A stretch of 64,000 nt of DNA from Xanthomonas phaseoli pv. phaseoli (GCA_022749655.1 CP094243.1:2914001-2978000); one strand, 5' to 3'; shown: positions 28,278 through 38,342, counted from the stretch's first letter. Notes: a model not told the origin generated them from the sequence alone. Numbers and translations: made by a program.

Positions 28278-28624
28278 TTAGGCGGCCGGCATGCTCGACA
28301 TGCAGAACACCTGCGGATCGGCAACGATCGGCCGCTGATCGAATACCTCAGCCGTCCACGGCATCGTGTCAAAAGGCGGTAGGCGCTTGGCAGCATAATC
28401 GTTCTTGCCGGCATATTTGACCTGGCCGTTGTTGTCGCCATCCAGCACGCCACACCCAGGCGCTGACGCGCCCGTGCCCGGCGTGCCGGCTTGCTCCTTA
28501 TCACCGCCTCCATCAGATTCTTGCCGTTCCAGATCGCGTAGCCGACCAAGCACGCAGCAACGATGGCGAGCATGATGCTTCGCCTAGCCTTGCTGGAGAG
28601 CTTGCGCTTACCCAGGCCGGGCTA
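28278..28624 (-). pseudogene. Zot-type (pI) filamentous phage protein, C-terminal remnant
   Basis: Reading leftward from about 28624, the sequence GLGKRKLSSKARR is followed by one membrane helix (IMLAIVAACLVGYAIWNGKN) and, after a frameshift near 28510, by the tail GVLDGDNNGQVKYAGKNDYA, PPFDTMPWTAEVFDQRPIVA and DPQVFCMSS. Basic stretch, single TM helix and a periplasmic tail with the P-x-V-F-C end are typical of Zot / gene I proteins, the ATPases that assemble and export filamentous phages. The whole cytoplasmic P-loop domain is missing. With the dif-like site at 26.0 kb this marks a decayed Cf1-like prophage. Confidence 0.7.
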
Positions 28625-28767
28625 GCATGCATCCCTATGTGACTGAGCTCCGAGGTGATCCAATGAAGCCGATCTCCATCTAATTCGGTTGGGCAGAATC
28701 ACGCAGTCCGCCTCTCAGAACCCGCTATGCTTGTAGAGTCTCATCAATCTGATGCAGGGGTGCCCAG

Positions 28768-29772
28768 ATGGACAAGTTTCGGACCGAGCGCGGCGCGGTA
28801 CTCGATTTGGGCGCTAACCACGATCAACTGAGAATTGAGCACGTATTGCAGAGGGACCGGGATGTCTGGAAGCTAGCGCCAGCGTGGCCGTATCTCGTGA
28901 TCGACGAAGACCTGCTCCGCGCGCGGTTGCCGGGCCTGATCACGTTTCCGGTCTTCTCCTGCGCCCAGCTGTGGCAGAACTTTCGCGGTATGGATCTCGG
29001 GACTCGGTTGATCGGTAGCCTGGCCGGATCTGGAACAGACGCCGGCCTGGGCGCGAACAGTCGCGCATTTGTTGCGGGCAAGGCCAATGCCAAGGCGAAC
29101 TTCCTGCTGAACTGGAACCCGCCGCTCACGGTCGGCAGTACCCCGTGGTGCGCCGAGGGCACGCACTTTATCTACGTAGACGGCGAGGATCGCTTCCAGC
29201 ACAAGTTCGGCGAGCTGACGACTGTCAATACGACGAGCCGAACGAGTTCGCCACATTTCGACTTCACTACGCTTTCGGACTTACGGGACAGATTCAATGC
29301 CGACTATCTCAATGGGCCGCGGGACGGTTCCGCGGATCTGGATGCACTGTCCGCGCTGCTCGACAGGTCGTTTGAACAGAATGCGTTGAGCATTCGCGCG
29401 GCCAATGCACACCACGCGAGCCTGCGCGGCAGCCTGACCTCGACCGACTACGAGGCACCGGTCCTCACGAGATACGACCGAACGACGCACGATACAGCGG
29501 GCCAACCGAAAATCGAAGTCTCGTTTGCACTGCTCCACTACGAAAAGGCCATCATCGAGTTCAACGCCATGAAGAAGCGCCTGGCGGCCGATTGCCTGGA
29601 CGAGGCGTTCGCGCATGGCGTCTATTGTGCGGTCGCCGTTGCGGCCTGCATCGAGGCCATCGCCAATGGTCTGGCCCACGTTCAGACCGCCACGCATCCC
29701 GATTACCGGGACAAACGCCCGCCTCTGACGAAAATCAACGCAGCGGCGTCCGCGATCGCCACGAGCAGCGGC
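28768..29772 (+). pseudogene. Unrecognised protein, 3' truncated by IS256 copy 3
   Basis: About 335 residues remain from an ATG with an AGGGG motif upstream. I do not recognise the family. Features: VWKLAPAWPYLVIDEDLLRA near the N-terminus; a Gly-rich middle (SLAGSGTDAGLGANSRAFVA); WCAEGTHFIYVDGEDRFQHK; and a C-terminal helical part with FNAMKKRLAADCLDEAFAHG followed by a hydrophobic Ala-rich helix (VYCAVAVAACIEAIANGL). No signal peptide. Translation of the present frame runs six residues into the IS. It sits as orphan cargo between the zot remnant and IS256 copy 3. Bacterial immunity or phage cargo is possible but not shown. Confidence 0.6.
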
Positions 29773-31100
29773 GGGCGTGTCCTAGATTTTGTGTAACCGG
29801 GCCACAGGCAGGAGACTGCCACCTAACCCGGAGACACCATGAGCCCACGCACACATGAGGTACCCGACGAGCTGCTTAGCAGCCTGTTGGTCAACTACAC
29901 CAAACCCGAGGATCTGATCGGCGAGAACGGCCTGCTCAAGCAGCTGACCAAGCGGTTGGTGGAGCGGGCGCTGGACGCGGAGATGACCGAACACCTCGGT
30001 CATGACAAGCATGAGCCGGTCGCCAACGCGGCCGGCAACACGCGCAACGGACGCAGCCGCAAGACGCTCAAGGGCGAGTTCGGCGAGCTGCCGATCGAGA
30101 TTCCGCGTGATCGCCACGGCAGCTTCGCGCCACAGCTGATCCCCAAGCACCAGACCCGCTGGGCCGGCTTCGATGACAAGATCTTGTCGTTGTACGCGCG
30201 CGGCATGACCGTGCGCGAGATCCAGTCGCACCTGGAGGAGATGTACGGCACCGAGGTGTCGCCGAGTCTGATTTCCTCAGTCACCGATGCGGTCGTCGAG
30301 GAGGTCAAGGCGTGGCAGGCGCGGCCACTGGATCCGGTCTATCCGATCGTCTATCTGGACTGCATCCACGTCAAAGTGCGCGAGGGCGCGGTGCGGGTCA
30401 AGGCGGTGTACCTGGCCATCGGCATCACCATGGGCGGCGAGAAGGAAGTGCTGGGCCTATGGCTGGCGCAGGCCGAGGGTGCCAAGTTTTGGCTGCAAGT
30501 CGTGACGGAGCTACGCAACCGCGGGGTGCAGGACATCTTCATTGCCTGCGTCGATGGCCTGAAGGGGTTTCCCGAGGCGATCGAGGCGGTGTTCCCGCAG
30601 ACCACCGTGCAGCTGTGCATCGTGCACATGGTGCGGCACAGCCTGAACTACGTCTCGTGGAAACGCCGCGCCGAGGTTGCCGCCGATCTCAAGCGCATTT
30701 ACGCCTGCGCCACCGTCGAGGAGGCCGAGCAGGCACTGACCGAGTTCGAGGCCAAGTGGGACGCCCAGTACCCGCCCATCAGCCAGTCATGGCGGCGCAA
30801 TTGGTCACGACTGATCCCGTTCTTCGACTACCCACCGGAGATCCGCAAGGTGATCTATACGACCAACGCCATCGAGTCGGTCAACATGAGCCTGCGCAAG
30901 CTGACCAAGAACCGCGCGCGTTCCCCAGCGACGAAGCCTTGATGAAACTGTTCTACCTGGCTCTGCGCAACATCACCAAGAAATGGACGCTGCCGATCCG
31001 CGACTGGAAGGCTGCGCTGAACCGCTTTACGATCCAGTTCGAGGGGCGACTTCCTCAGCGGTAACCCAAACCACGGTTACACAAAATTCTGCACACGCTC
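29773..31100 (+). mobile_element. IS256-family insertion sequence, copy 3 (inverted, defective)
   Basis: 1,328 bp, in the opposite orientation to copies 1 and 2 and identical to them by eye except for the loss of one G near 30918. The flanks agcagcggc and atatctggg do not match, so there is no target duplication, and truncated genes lie on both sides (28768 gene and Gfo/Idh/MocA stub). Inverted against copies 1 and 2, it could drive inversion of the 19-30-kb segment. Confidence 0.92.
29839..31064 (+). pseudogene. IS256-family transposase, copy 3, frameshifted
   Basis: Identical to copies 1 and 2 up to KLTKNR, then a one-base deletion (cgcggcgcg read as cgcgcgcg near 30918) shifts the frame and the protein stops at 30942. 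The remaining [20 protein letters not shown] and following part lies in another frame. All three catalytic acids precede the break, but the C-terminal 45 residues are lost. Because its two sisters are intact, this is the cleanest internal test for sequencing error versus mutation. Confidence 0.92.
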
Positions 31101-31281
31101 ATATCTGGGCACGCTCGCGGCTGCGCGAGGCCACCGCGAATGGACATTGGCGGGTATTGCGACGCAAGGCATCGACGAATGCGGACGCGATCTTGCCGGG
31201 ACCCAGCACGCCCCAGCGCAATGCCGGTTCGCCCTGGCCTGGCAGAAATAAGTCCGGCGTCGGGAATGTCGTCGGCAGCAT
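31101..31281 (-). pseudogene. Gfo/Idh/MocA oxidoreductase, N-terminal stub
   Basis: Only the first 60 residues survive, up to the IS256 border. RWGVLGPGKIASAFVDALRR is the N-terminal Rossmann strand with the GxGxxA NAD(P)-binding motif, followed by FAVASRSRERAQ, the second strand. The ATG at 31281 begins MLPTTFPTPDLF. Full-length members have about 330-360 residues. The missing part is not elsewhere in the window. Confidence 0.8.
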
Positions 31282-31519
31282 GATGGTGTGCCCTGCATCG
31301 GTGGTGTCGTGATGCTAGCAAAGTACTGACGACGTCAACGGTCCATCCAGGGCGTTGCGCACGATGCCTGGGTGTCCGAGTTAGCACGCAGTATCTCAAT
31401 ACATGACAATGCACGTCATCGACATCGTCATCTGTTGGAAGCAGCCACCAACGCTGCCTAAAGCAGCGACGATCCCGGAGCGTGCAACACCGGGACCGTC
31501 ACTGCACGGCTGGTCCTGC

Positions 31520-32831
31520 TTACTGCGGCGCAGCGGCCGCACTCTCTGGGGTGATGCGCCAGACGATGTTGGCCAAATCATCGGCAACGATCAATGCACC
31601 ACGCGGATCGACCGTGACACCGACCGGCCGGCCGCGGGTCTTGCCGTCTTCATCATGGAAGCCGGATACGAAGTCGATCGGATCGCCTGCCGGGCGACCG
31701 TCGCGGAACGGCACGAACACGACCTTGTAGCCAACCGGCGGGTTGCGGTTCCAGCTGCCGTGCTCGCCGACAAAGACGCCATCGGCGAACTTGGCGCCCA
31801 TTGCGCTGGAGGAAAACGCAACGCCAAGTGCGGCGACATGCGAGCCCAGGGCGTAGTCCGGCACGATCGCCGATGCGACCTTCTGCGGATCTTGCGGCAT
31901 GACGCGCGCATCCACGTTCTTGCCCCAATAGCTGTAGGGCCAACCGTAGAAACCGCCTTCGCGCACCGAGGTGAGATAGTCGGGCACCAAGTTGGGGCCA
32001 ATTTCATCGCGCTCGTTGACCACTGCCCACAACGCACCGCTCCCCGGCTGGATAGCCAACGCCGTGGGATTGCGGATACCGGTCGCGTATGGCTTGTGCG
32101 CGCCGGTCGCGGCGTCCACCTGCCAGATCTGCGCGCGGTCGAGCTCGACGGCCATGCCACGTTCGGTAATGTTGCTGTTGGAACCGATGGCCACATACAG
32201 ATAGCGACCATCCGCGCTGGCAGTGAGCGCTTTGGTCCAATGGTGATTGATGGCCGACGGCAGGTCGGTCACCTTGGTGGGCGCCCCGCTCGCTTGGGTC
32301 TGGCCCTGGCGATAGTCGAAGCGTACCAACACATCCTGGTTAGCCACATACAGCGCGTCGCCAATCAGTGCCAGCCCGTAGGGCGCGTTGAGTTTGTCGG
32401 CAAACACCGTTTTCAGTTCGTAGGTGCCATCGCCATCCGCGTCACGCAGCAAGGTCAGCCGATTGCCGCTCTTGGCCTTGAGGTACCCTTGGCCTTGATC
32501 GCGCCGGCAATGACATCCTTTGGCTTGAGGTTCGGCGCACCGCCGCCACGGCCTTCTGCCACCAGGATGTCGCCGTTGGGCAGCACCAGTGTCTGGCGCG
32601 GAATGCCAAGGTCCTTGGCAATCGCGGTGATGCGATAGCCTGCCGGCACCGTGGGCTTGCGATCGTTCCAGGCGGTTGGCTCGGCAATCTTCATGTCGGG
32701 CAGCAGGCCGCGATCCGGTTCCGGCAGTTCCGGGTCGCGCCGCGCTGACTGACCTCCGGTGCCTTGCCGCATGCGGCCAGCGCTGCAGCAAGAATGGAGA
32801 CGGTGATGATGCTGGTGGTCTGACGCTTCAT
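31520..32831 (-). CDS. PQQ-type sugar (sorbosone/aldose) dehydrogenase lipoprotein, frameshifted
   Basis: A periplasmic beta-propeller dehydrogenase of the soluble glucose / L-sorbosone dehydrogenase family. From the ATG at 32831: lipoprotein signal with lipobox LAAALAACG, then ITAIAKDLGIPRQTLVLPNG, ILVAEGRGG, the central LNAPYGLALIGDALYVANQD, AINHHWTKALTASADGRYLY, VAIGSNSN and VGEHGSWNRNPPVGYKVVFV with RGRPVGVTVDPRGALIVADD near the end. The histidine and the GSWNR region are typical of the family active site. Two one-base losses split the frame, one near 32751-32756 (G run after the signal) and one near 32486-32488 (G run; adding it gives IKAKGYLKAKSGNRL). Repaired length is about 437 residues. 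Its ATG overlaps the stop of the DUF2231 gene. Confidence 0.88.
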
Positions 32832-33246
32832 CGTGCACCTCCTACGCGCAGGCCGGACAATCCTGCCCAGGTCGCAACCAACGCGAACAACGTCGCAATC
32901 GCAGACAACGCCAGGGGGCTGCCGGCATGACGGCCCATGCGTCGCGGGCATGATGCAAGGCGTCGAAGAAGCCCACGACCCACGCAGCAATCAGCGCAAT
33001 GATGTAGATCAGGTTACGGCTTCCGCGCACCAGCGCGACGATGGCGCACACCAGTGCAATCGTGGTCAACACCATCGCGCCTACCAGCAGCCAGGATGCA
33101 AAGTTGCTCCACTGGATCTGATAGCTGCTCCAGTAGGCGTAATCGCTCAGCAGGGCGCCGAGAAACAGCGGCCACGCACCGCCGAGCACGGCTGCATGGA
33201 ACGGGTGGATGGCCCAGGGGCGGACCAGGACGGTCGTTGAATTCAT
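32828..33246 (-). CDS. DUF2231-type membrane protein, frameshifted near the C-terminus
   Basis: About 139 residues with four hydrophobic helices: IHPFHAAVLGGAWPLFLGAL, ASWLLVGAMVLTTIALVCAI, LIYIIALIAAWVVGFFDALH and, after a frameshift, LALSAIATLFALVATWAGLS. The HP-F-x(2-3)-H-P-like start and the DALHHARDAW loop match DUF2231, small inner-membrane proteins sometimes tied to haem or redox proteins. One C is missing from the C run at plus-strand G run 32914-32918; adding it gives MPAAPLALSA. The stop overlaps the dehydrogenase start (ATGA), so it probably serves that periplasmic dehydrogenase, perhaps as an electron partner (inference). Confidence 0.8.
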
Positions 33247-33644
33247 AGCGGACTCATTGGGGGCAATGGCGAAACGTGCCCCGATGCTGACAGCTTGCAT
33301 GTGATGAACAGCGTGATATTCACGCAACTCGACCCATGCAGATGACACGAGCCGGTGCGGCCTTGCGTCTGTCGAACGCATGCACGGGCTACGTCTATTG
33401 TCGCGTTCGATCCCTGGGCAACCTGCTGGCGGGCTGCCTGCGGACGCGCGCCGCACGCGTCTGCGGCGCCCACGCTCTGACGACACGCAGTGCCCGGCCA
33501 CATGCGGTGCAGACCTTTGCCCACGGCTCCCGCTCACCTACTCCGCCGACCGTTCGATGCTTGTCTCGACCGCACGTCATGCATCGCTGGGCGCTGCACG
33601 GCTCCGCTTCCACGCTGCGCTCCATCTACTGAAGGAGCAGGCGT
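33247..33644. other. Intergenic, nothing recognised
   Basis: About 400 bp upstream of the DUF2231 gene. It should hold that operon's promoter. Open frames here are shadow-like, and none has a ribosome-binding site with a protein-like composition. Confidence 0.4.
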
Positions 33645-33727
33645 ATGAAGACAATTGCGATGCTGCTGCTGGCGACCGCGCTGAGCATGGCCGGCACGGC
33701 CCGCGCCACACGGCATCTGCACGCTAG
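33645..33727 (+). pseudogene. Possible small secreted peptide gene, frameshifted
   Basis: An excellent ribosome-binding site (gaaggag, 7 bases before ATG) precedes a perfect Sec signal peptide, MKTIAMLLLATALSMAGTAR ending A-x-A. As read, the frame then runs antisense into the next gene. Adding one base near 33708-33712 would end it after about 27 residues at TAG 33725-33727, overlapping head-on the stop of the opposite gene in the palindrome CTAG. That arrangement suggests a short secreted or signal-peptide-sized product. Speculative. Confidence 0.35.
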
Positions 33728-33999
33728 CCCTGTGCGTTGCTGGCCGGGGCCGAGCGCGGGCGCGTTTGCTTCCTCAGCAGTTCGCCAATGTATTGCTCGG
33801 CCAGTTTGCTGCCGATGTCCACCGCCGCCTGCAGCGAACCGAAGGTGGGAGAGCCCGTCAATTGCACGGGCTGCCCGCCCACCTGCAAGGTATCCAGTAC
33901 CACGCGCTGGCGCTCGAGCTGACGGGCCACCACGGCATAGGCAATGCCATGCAGCGTGCCTTCCATCGTCAGCAGATCCTCGGGCGAGGTGGTGCTCAT
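33724..33999 (-). CDS. Conserved-type hypothetical protein, 91 aa
   Basis: The ATG at 33999 gives MSTTSPEDLLTMEGTLHGIA and a protein with an amphipathic helix (VVARQLERQRVVLDTLQVGG), a middle strand region and a basic tail. No signal peptide, membrane segment or known motif. The product is uniform and protein-like, while the upstream extension to 34200 is Arg-rich and shadow-like. Function unknown; it stands alone. Confidence 0.55.
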   Translation of the reverse strand: MSTTSPEDLLTMEGTLHGIAYAVVARQLERQRVVLDTLQVGGQPVQLTGSPTFGSLQAAVDIGSKLAEQYIGELLRKQTRPRSAPASNAQG

Positions 34000-34230
34000 C
34001 CGCACCGAGCATAGCGACGATCGGTCAGCGCGGCAGCGGCACACCTTGAACCGTTTACACGACCGCAGTCTGCGCTGCAGGGAGTATCGCCAAACCTGTC
34101 GCCGGCGCAGGTGGCGTCGCGCGGCGACCGGCCTTGCGTACTGTAGAACCGCAATGGGGCGTGGCAGAACTCGGCCCAAGCGTGCGCTGAACGGCGACAC
34201 CGCACGCAGCCGCGCAGCGGCAGGCGATGC

Positions 34231-34268
34231 GCTCCCGGCCCATCACGACGCTCCCGGCCCATCACGAT
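34231..34268. repeat. 18-bp tandem repeat, two copies
   Basis: gctcccggcccatcacga is repeated head to tail with one spacer base (34231-34248 and 34250-34267). It lies in the region between the 91-aa gene and the AT-rich leader of the autotransporter. Possibly a slippage scar or a paired protein-binding site. Confidence 0.7.
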
Positions 34269-35119
34269 AAGCGTTATCGCTGGCGTTCGATCCCGCCTGC
34301 CGTCGGGGAATGCAACTGCGCGTGTCGGAATTTAAATCCACGCGCAGGAAAAAAACACGCGCCATTCAGCTGCCCCCGGCCTGAAAGATCAACGACCTAA
34401 AGTTGCTCGCTTCATTCGAAATTTGTGCCGGATGCTCAAGCAAGGTGCCGAACTGGTGGATTTGACCCACCTGGCATGTTGGATTACGCACAATGGGCCT
34501 TTGCGCCTGACCTTACTCAGTATATTACCGGGAATACATTCAGCGGAAAAAAACCAAAATGAGCAAATTAGTATAATTTTTCGGCAATCAATCCGGCCAC
34601 GCATGCACTGCGCTAGAGTCCGTTAGATCCGCTAACTTGCACTTGAATTCGCTATCGGGGGTAGTGGTTTTACCGACAAAGGTGACGGCATTCCCTGATT
34701 CACGAAGGCCACAGTCGCATTTAGGATTGCCGCCCCGCGAGATCTGTGACGCATTATTGTTGGGCACGCTCCGACATTAATCTGCTGAGTGACCTGCTAA
34801 TGCGCCCCTGATTCATTTCAGCTATCGATTAAATCGGCAGATCCTATTTGGACAGCTTTTCTCTGAATAGCAACTGTCCGTTCAGATTCCAGAGATCCTG
34901 GATAGCGCCGTTAAACAATTTCGCAAGCACTGGGTATTACAAACGTATTTTTCAGACGCTCGGCGGGCGCATTCGTTGGGGACAAGGCGCAGCGCTCGAT
35001 AAATGATTAACGCGTGAAATTAAATGCCTTCGTCGGCGATCGCCGGCGTGGGGACCTTCTGCGCCAAATTTGAATCACCAGCAGCAGCGGCGCACCCAAA
35101 AACTGGAACCGACCAACCA
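34269..35119. promoter_or_regulatory. Long AT-enriched upstream region of the protease autotransporter
   Basis: About 850 bp with clearly lower GC than the rest of the window and no supported gene. Stretches such as attagtataatttttcgg (near 34565) and taaatgattaacgcgtgaaattaaatg (about 35000-35026) could be promoter elements. The composition contrast suggests a silenced or horizontally acquired promoter region. I found no plant-inducible-promoter box of the TTCG-N16-TTCG type. Confidence 0.45.
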
Positions 35120-37854
35120 ATGAATCGCTCGCTACTGGCTACCACCATCGCCTCTTGCCTCGTCCTGACCGCCTGTGGCGGCGGTGGCGGTGGCGGCAAC
35201 GTGCGTAGCGACCCGCCGCAGACCACGGTGATCGCGCCGACTCCGACGACTCCGCCGCCGGCAGCGGACCCGCTGCCCAAGACCACGCCTGCCCCGACAC
35301 CGGCCCCGCCTCGCTATCAGGGCGTAGGCAGCAATCTACTGGTGCCGACCAATGCGGATTTGGCGCAGCAGGCGGGCGCGCGCGGCCAAGGCGTGAAGCT
35401 GGCAGTGCTGGACGACAACCTGGTGCCGAGCTACGCACCGATCAGCGGCAAGGTCGACAGCTTCAACGATTACACCGCCAGCCCGGGTACGCCCGAATCG
35501 TCGGCCAATGCCCTGCGCGGTCATGGCACGATCGTCTCTGCGCTGGTGCTGGGCTCCGCGCAGGACGGCTTTGCCGGTGGCGTTGCGCCGGATGCGGACC
35601 TGTTCTACGCGCGCATCTGCGCCGAAAATTCCTGCGGCACGCAGCAGACCCGTCGCGCGGCGGTGGACCTGGCCGCGGCTGGCGTGCGGATCGCCAACCT
35701 GTCCATCGGCGCCTCCTACCCCGATGCCACCGCCAGTGCCAACGCTGCGCTGGCCTGGAAGTACGCTCTGACCCCGTTGGTGCAGGCCGATGCGCTGATC
35801 GTGGCCTCCACTGGCAACGAAGGCGCGGCAGAAGCCTCCTACCCGGCGGCAACGCCGGTGCAAGAAGCCAGCGTGCGCAATAACTGGCTGGCCGTGGGCG
35901 CGATCAATATCGATAGCGCCGGCAATGCCGCCGGCTTGACCAGCTATTCCAATCACTGCGGCGCCGCTGCGCAGTGGTGCCTGGTCGCTCCGGGCACCTA
36001 CACCGCCCCGGCGCTAGCCGGCACCGAATTGGGGGCCAGATTGCCGGCACCTCGTTCTCCACTGCCGCCGTCAGCGGTGTCGCCGCGCAGGTGCTGGGCG
36101 TGTATCCGTGGATGAGCGCCTCCAACCTGCAGCAGACCTTGCTGACCACCGCCACCGACCTGGGCGACCCGGGTGTGGACGCGCTGTACGGCTGGGGCTT
36201 GGTCAATGCGGCCAAGGCGATCAAGGGCCCGGGCCAGTTCGCAAGCAACTGGGCGGCCAATGTGACCGCCGGCTACGACAGCACCTTCAGCAACGACATC
36301 TCCGGCGTGGGCAGCCTGACCAAGAACGGAACCGGCAAGCTCACCCTGAGCGGCAACAACAGCTATACCGGCGGCACCAGCATCAGCGACGGCGTGCTCG
36401 TACTGTCCGGCAGCCTGCGTTCGGATGTGATCGTGTTGAACTCGGCCACGTTCGAATCGCGCGGCGGTGTGATCAACGGCAACTACAGCCTGGTCAACAA
36501 CACCGGCACCACCGCGCTCGAGTTGGGCAAGGGCCTCACCGTCACCGGCCGGGCCAGCTTGAAGGGCAATCTGCTGTTGCTGCCGGAAGCGGCCGGCTAC
36601 ACCCTCGGCAGTACCGAGAAGATCGTCAAGGCCGGCGTCCTGCAAGGCACGTTCGACCGCGTGCAGTACGCCAACAATTTCTTCTGGACCGCGGCACTGT
36701 CTTACGACCCGACCACCGTCACCGCGACCCTGACCCGCAATGCCTCCGCGGCCAGCGCACAGGCAGCCGGTGCGCCGCAGTCGGTGGTCAACGGTGCCAA
36801 CCAGGCCGATGCGTTGGTCAATGTGCTGGATACGCGGGTCGCCTCGGGCGACACCGACAACCTGGGTGGCCTGATCAGCGCCACCGGTTCGTTGATTGGA
36901 GCATCAGATGCGCAGGTTGCCGCATCGCTGCCGACCCTGACCGGCCAGGTGCATGGCATCGAGCGTACGCTGGGCTTCCAGTCCGCGCTCAACGACGCAC
37001 GTGTGGCCGCCGACCGCCTGCCCTACCTGGCCGATACCACCAGCTTGACCACCTGGATGCAGGGCAGCTACCTGGACGGCAACCTGGGCCGTCGCGGTTT
37101 CGATTCGGCCGATTACACCCAGCAGGCCACCACCTTCGGCGTGGATCTGCCGATCGGCAACGCCGGCACCATCGTCGGTGCGGCGGTGACCTCCGGTCAG
37201 GACCGTGCGCATATCGCGGCGTCGTCGAGCCGTCTGCGTTCGGACCGGTACGCGATGACCGCGTACCTGTACCAGCCGATCGGCAAGGCGTATCTGTCGG
37301 CGATCGGTTCGTACGGCATGAGCAGCGTCGAGACCGAACGCGACGTGCTGGCCGGCAGTATCGGCGAGCGCTTGCAGGACCGTCGCCACGACACCAACTG
37401 GTCGGCGCGCGCGGAATTCGGCCTGATGCCGCAGGCCGGGTTGTCGCCGTTCGTGGCCGCCGGTGTGGTGAGCCAGACCCAGGATGCCTTCAGCGAAGCC
37501 TCGGTGACAGGACTGGGCCTGAGCGCGAACGGCGACACCCTGCGCGCGGGGTACGGCGAGGTGGGTGTGCGTGGCCATCTGGCACGCGGCAACTGGGGCT
37601 TCGATGGTCTGGTGGCGTATCGCTCGCTGCTGGGCAACCCGAATGCCGACTTCTCGGCGTGGTTCACCGGATTGCCGGAAGCGCGTTTCAATGTTGCCGG
37701 CGAGCCGGTGTCCAAGCAGTCGCTGCGCGCCTCGGTTGGCCTGCGTTACCAGCTCAACGATGCGTTCTCCATCTACGGCAACGTGGGTGCCGAGCGCGCT
37801 CGTGCGGACACCAACAGCATCAATGCCAATATCGGTCTGCGCTGGCAGTTCTGA
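35120..37854 (+). CDS. Subtilisin-like (S8) serine protease autotransporter, frameshifted
   Basis: A secreted surface protease of type Va. Lipoprotein-type signal (LATTIASCLVLTACG) and a Gly/Pro-rich linker precede the S8 domain: catalytic Asp in VKLAVLDDN (about residue 98), His in LRGHGTIVSALV (about 135) and Ser in IAGTSFSTAAVSG (about 310). One passenger repeat of the autotransporter beta-strand type follows (GVGSLTKNGTGKLTLSGNNS, YTGGTSISDG). The C-terminal 290 residues form the beta-barrel, ending in the typical LRWQF. One G is missing in the G run 36031-36035; adding it gives ELGGQIAGTSFS and a protein of about 911 residues. As written, the protein lacks the catalytic Ser. A strong terminator follows. 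Confidence 0.92.
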
Positions 37855-37927
37855 TCGCAGCCGATGCAGCGGTGCTGCAGGCGATGCAGGTGAGGAGGTC
37901 GCGCAGACCGTTGCGTGACAGATCAAC

Positions 37928-37963
37928 AAAAAGGCCCCGGCATGTCCGGGGCCTTTTCGTTTT
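37928..37963 (+). terminator. Intrinsic terminator after the protease autotransporter
   Basis: An 8-bp GC stem, ggccccgg with ccggggcc, is extended by A/T pairs (aaaaa / ttttc) and followed by ttttcgtttt. It lies 73 bp after the stop codon. Confidence 0.9.
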
Positions 37964-38342
37964 AGCCGCATGCCAATACCGAACGACCAAGCGCCTGGCT
38001 GCTACGGCGCCTTGCGTACCGGCCACGCGCAGACGATACGAAGGTATATCGATGCGATGTCCATGGACTGGCGAAAACGCCCGGAAACCCCTGGTTTCGC
38101 GCGCCGACGGCTGGCACCATGCACGCCGTCGACGCGGTTGCAGCACGCGTTGCAACTGCGCCGGCCCCGATGGCTGGCGCGCAACCTCACACCTGTGGCG
38201 ATGCGCCATGGGTGCCAGGCGATGCCGATGTACGCCGCTGCCGGCAGCGAACGTAGATCCATTGCCACTGCACCCGCGGCCTGCGTTCGCGCATCGCCGA
38301 CCGCGGGTGCAACGCCTTCCCTCTCCCCGTTCGAGTCATCGC
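37964..38342. other. Intergenic upstream of the efflux operon
   Basis: About 380 bp, no supported gene. It should contain the promoter of the RND operon. I could not identify a metal-regulator palindrome. Confidence 0.4.

Noticed and set aside
34640..34700. Plant-inducible-promoter (PIP) box upstream of the protease autotransporter
   Set aside because: ttcgctatcgggggtagtgg lacks a second TTCG at the required distance.
36108..38342. Upstream extension of the adaptor frame into the protease autotransporter
   Set aside because: It runs out of phase through the autotransporter gene and gives Arg/Gln-rich nonsense. The lipoprotein signal at 38343 marks the real start.
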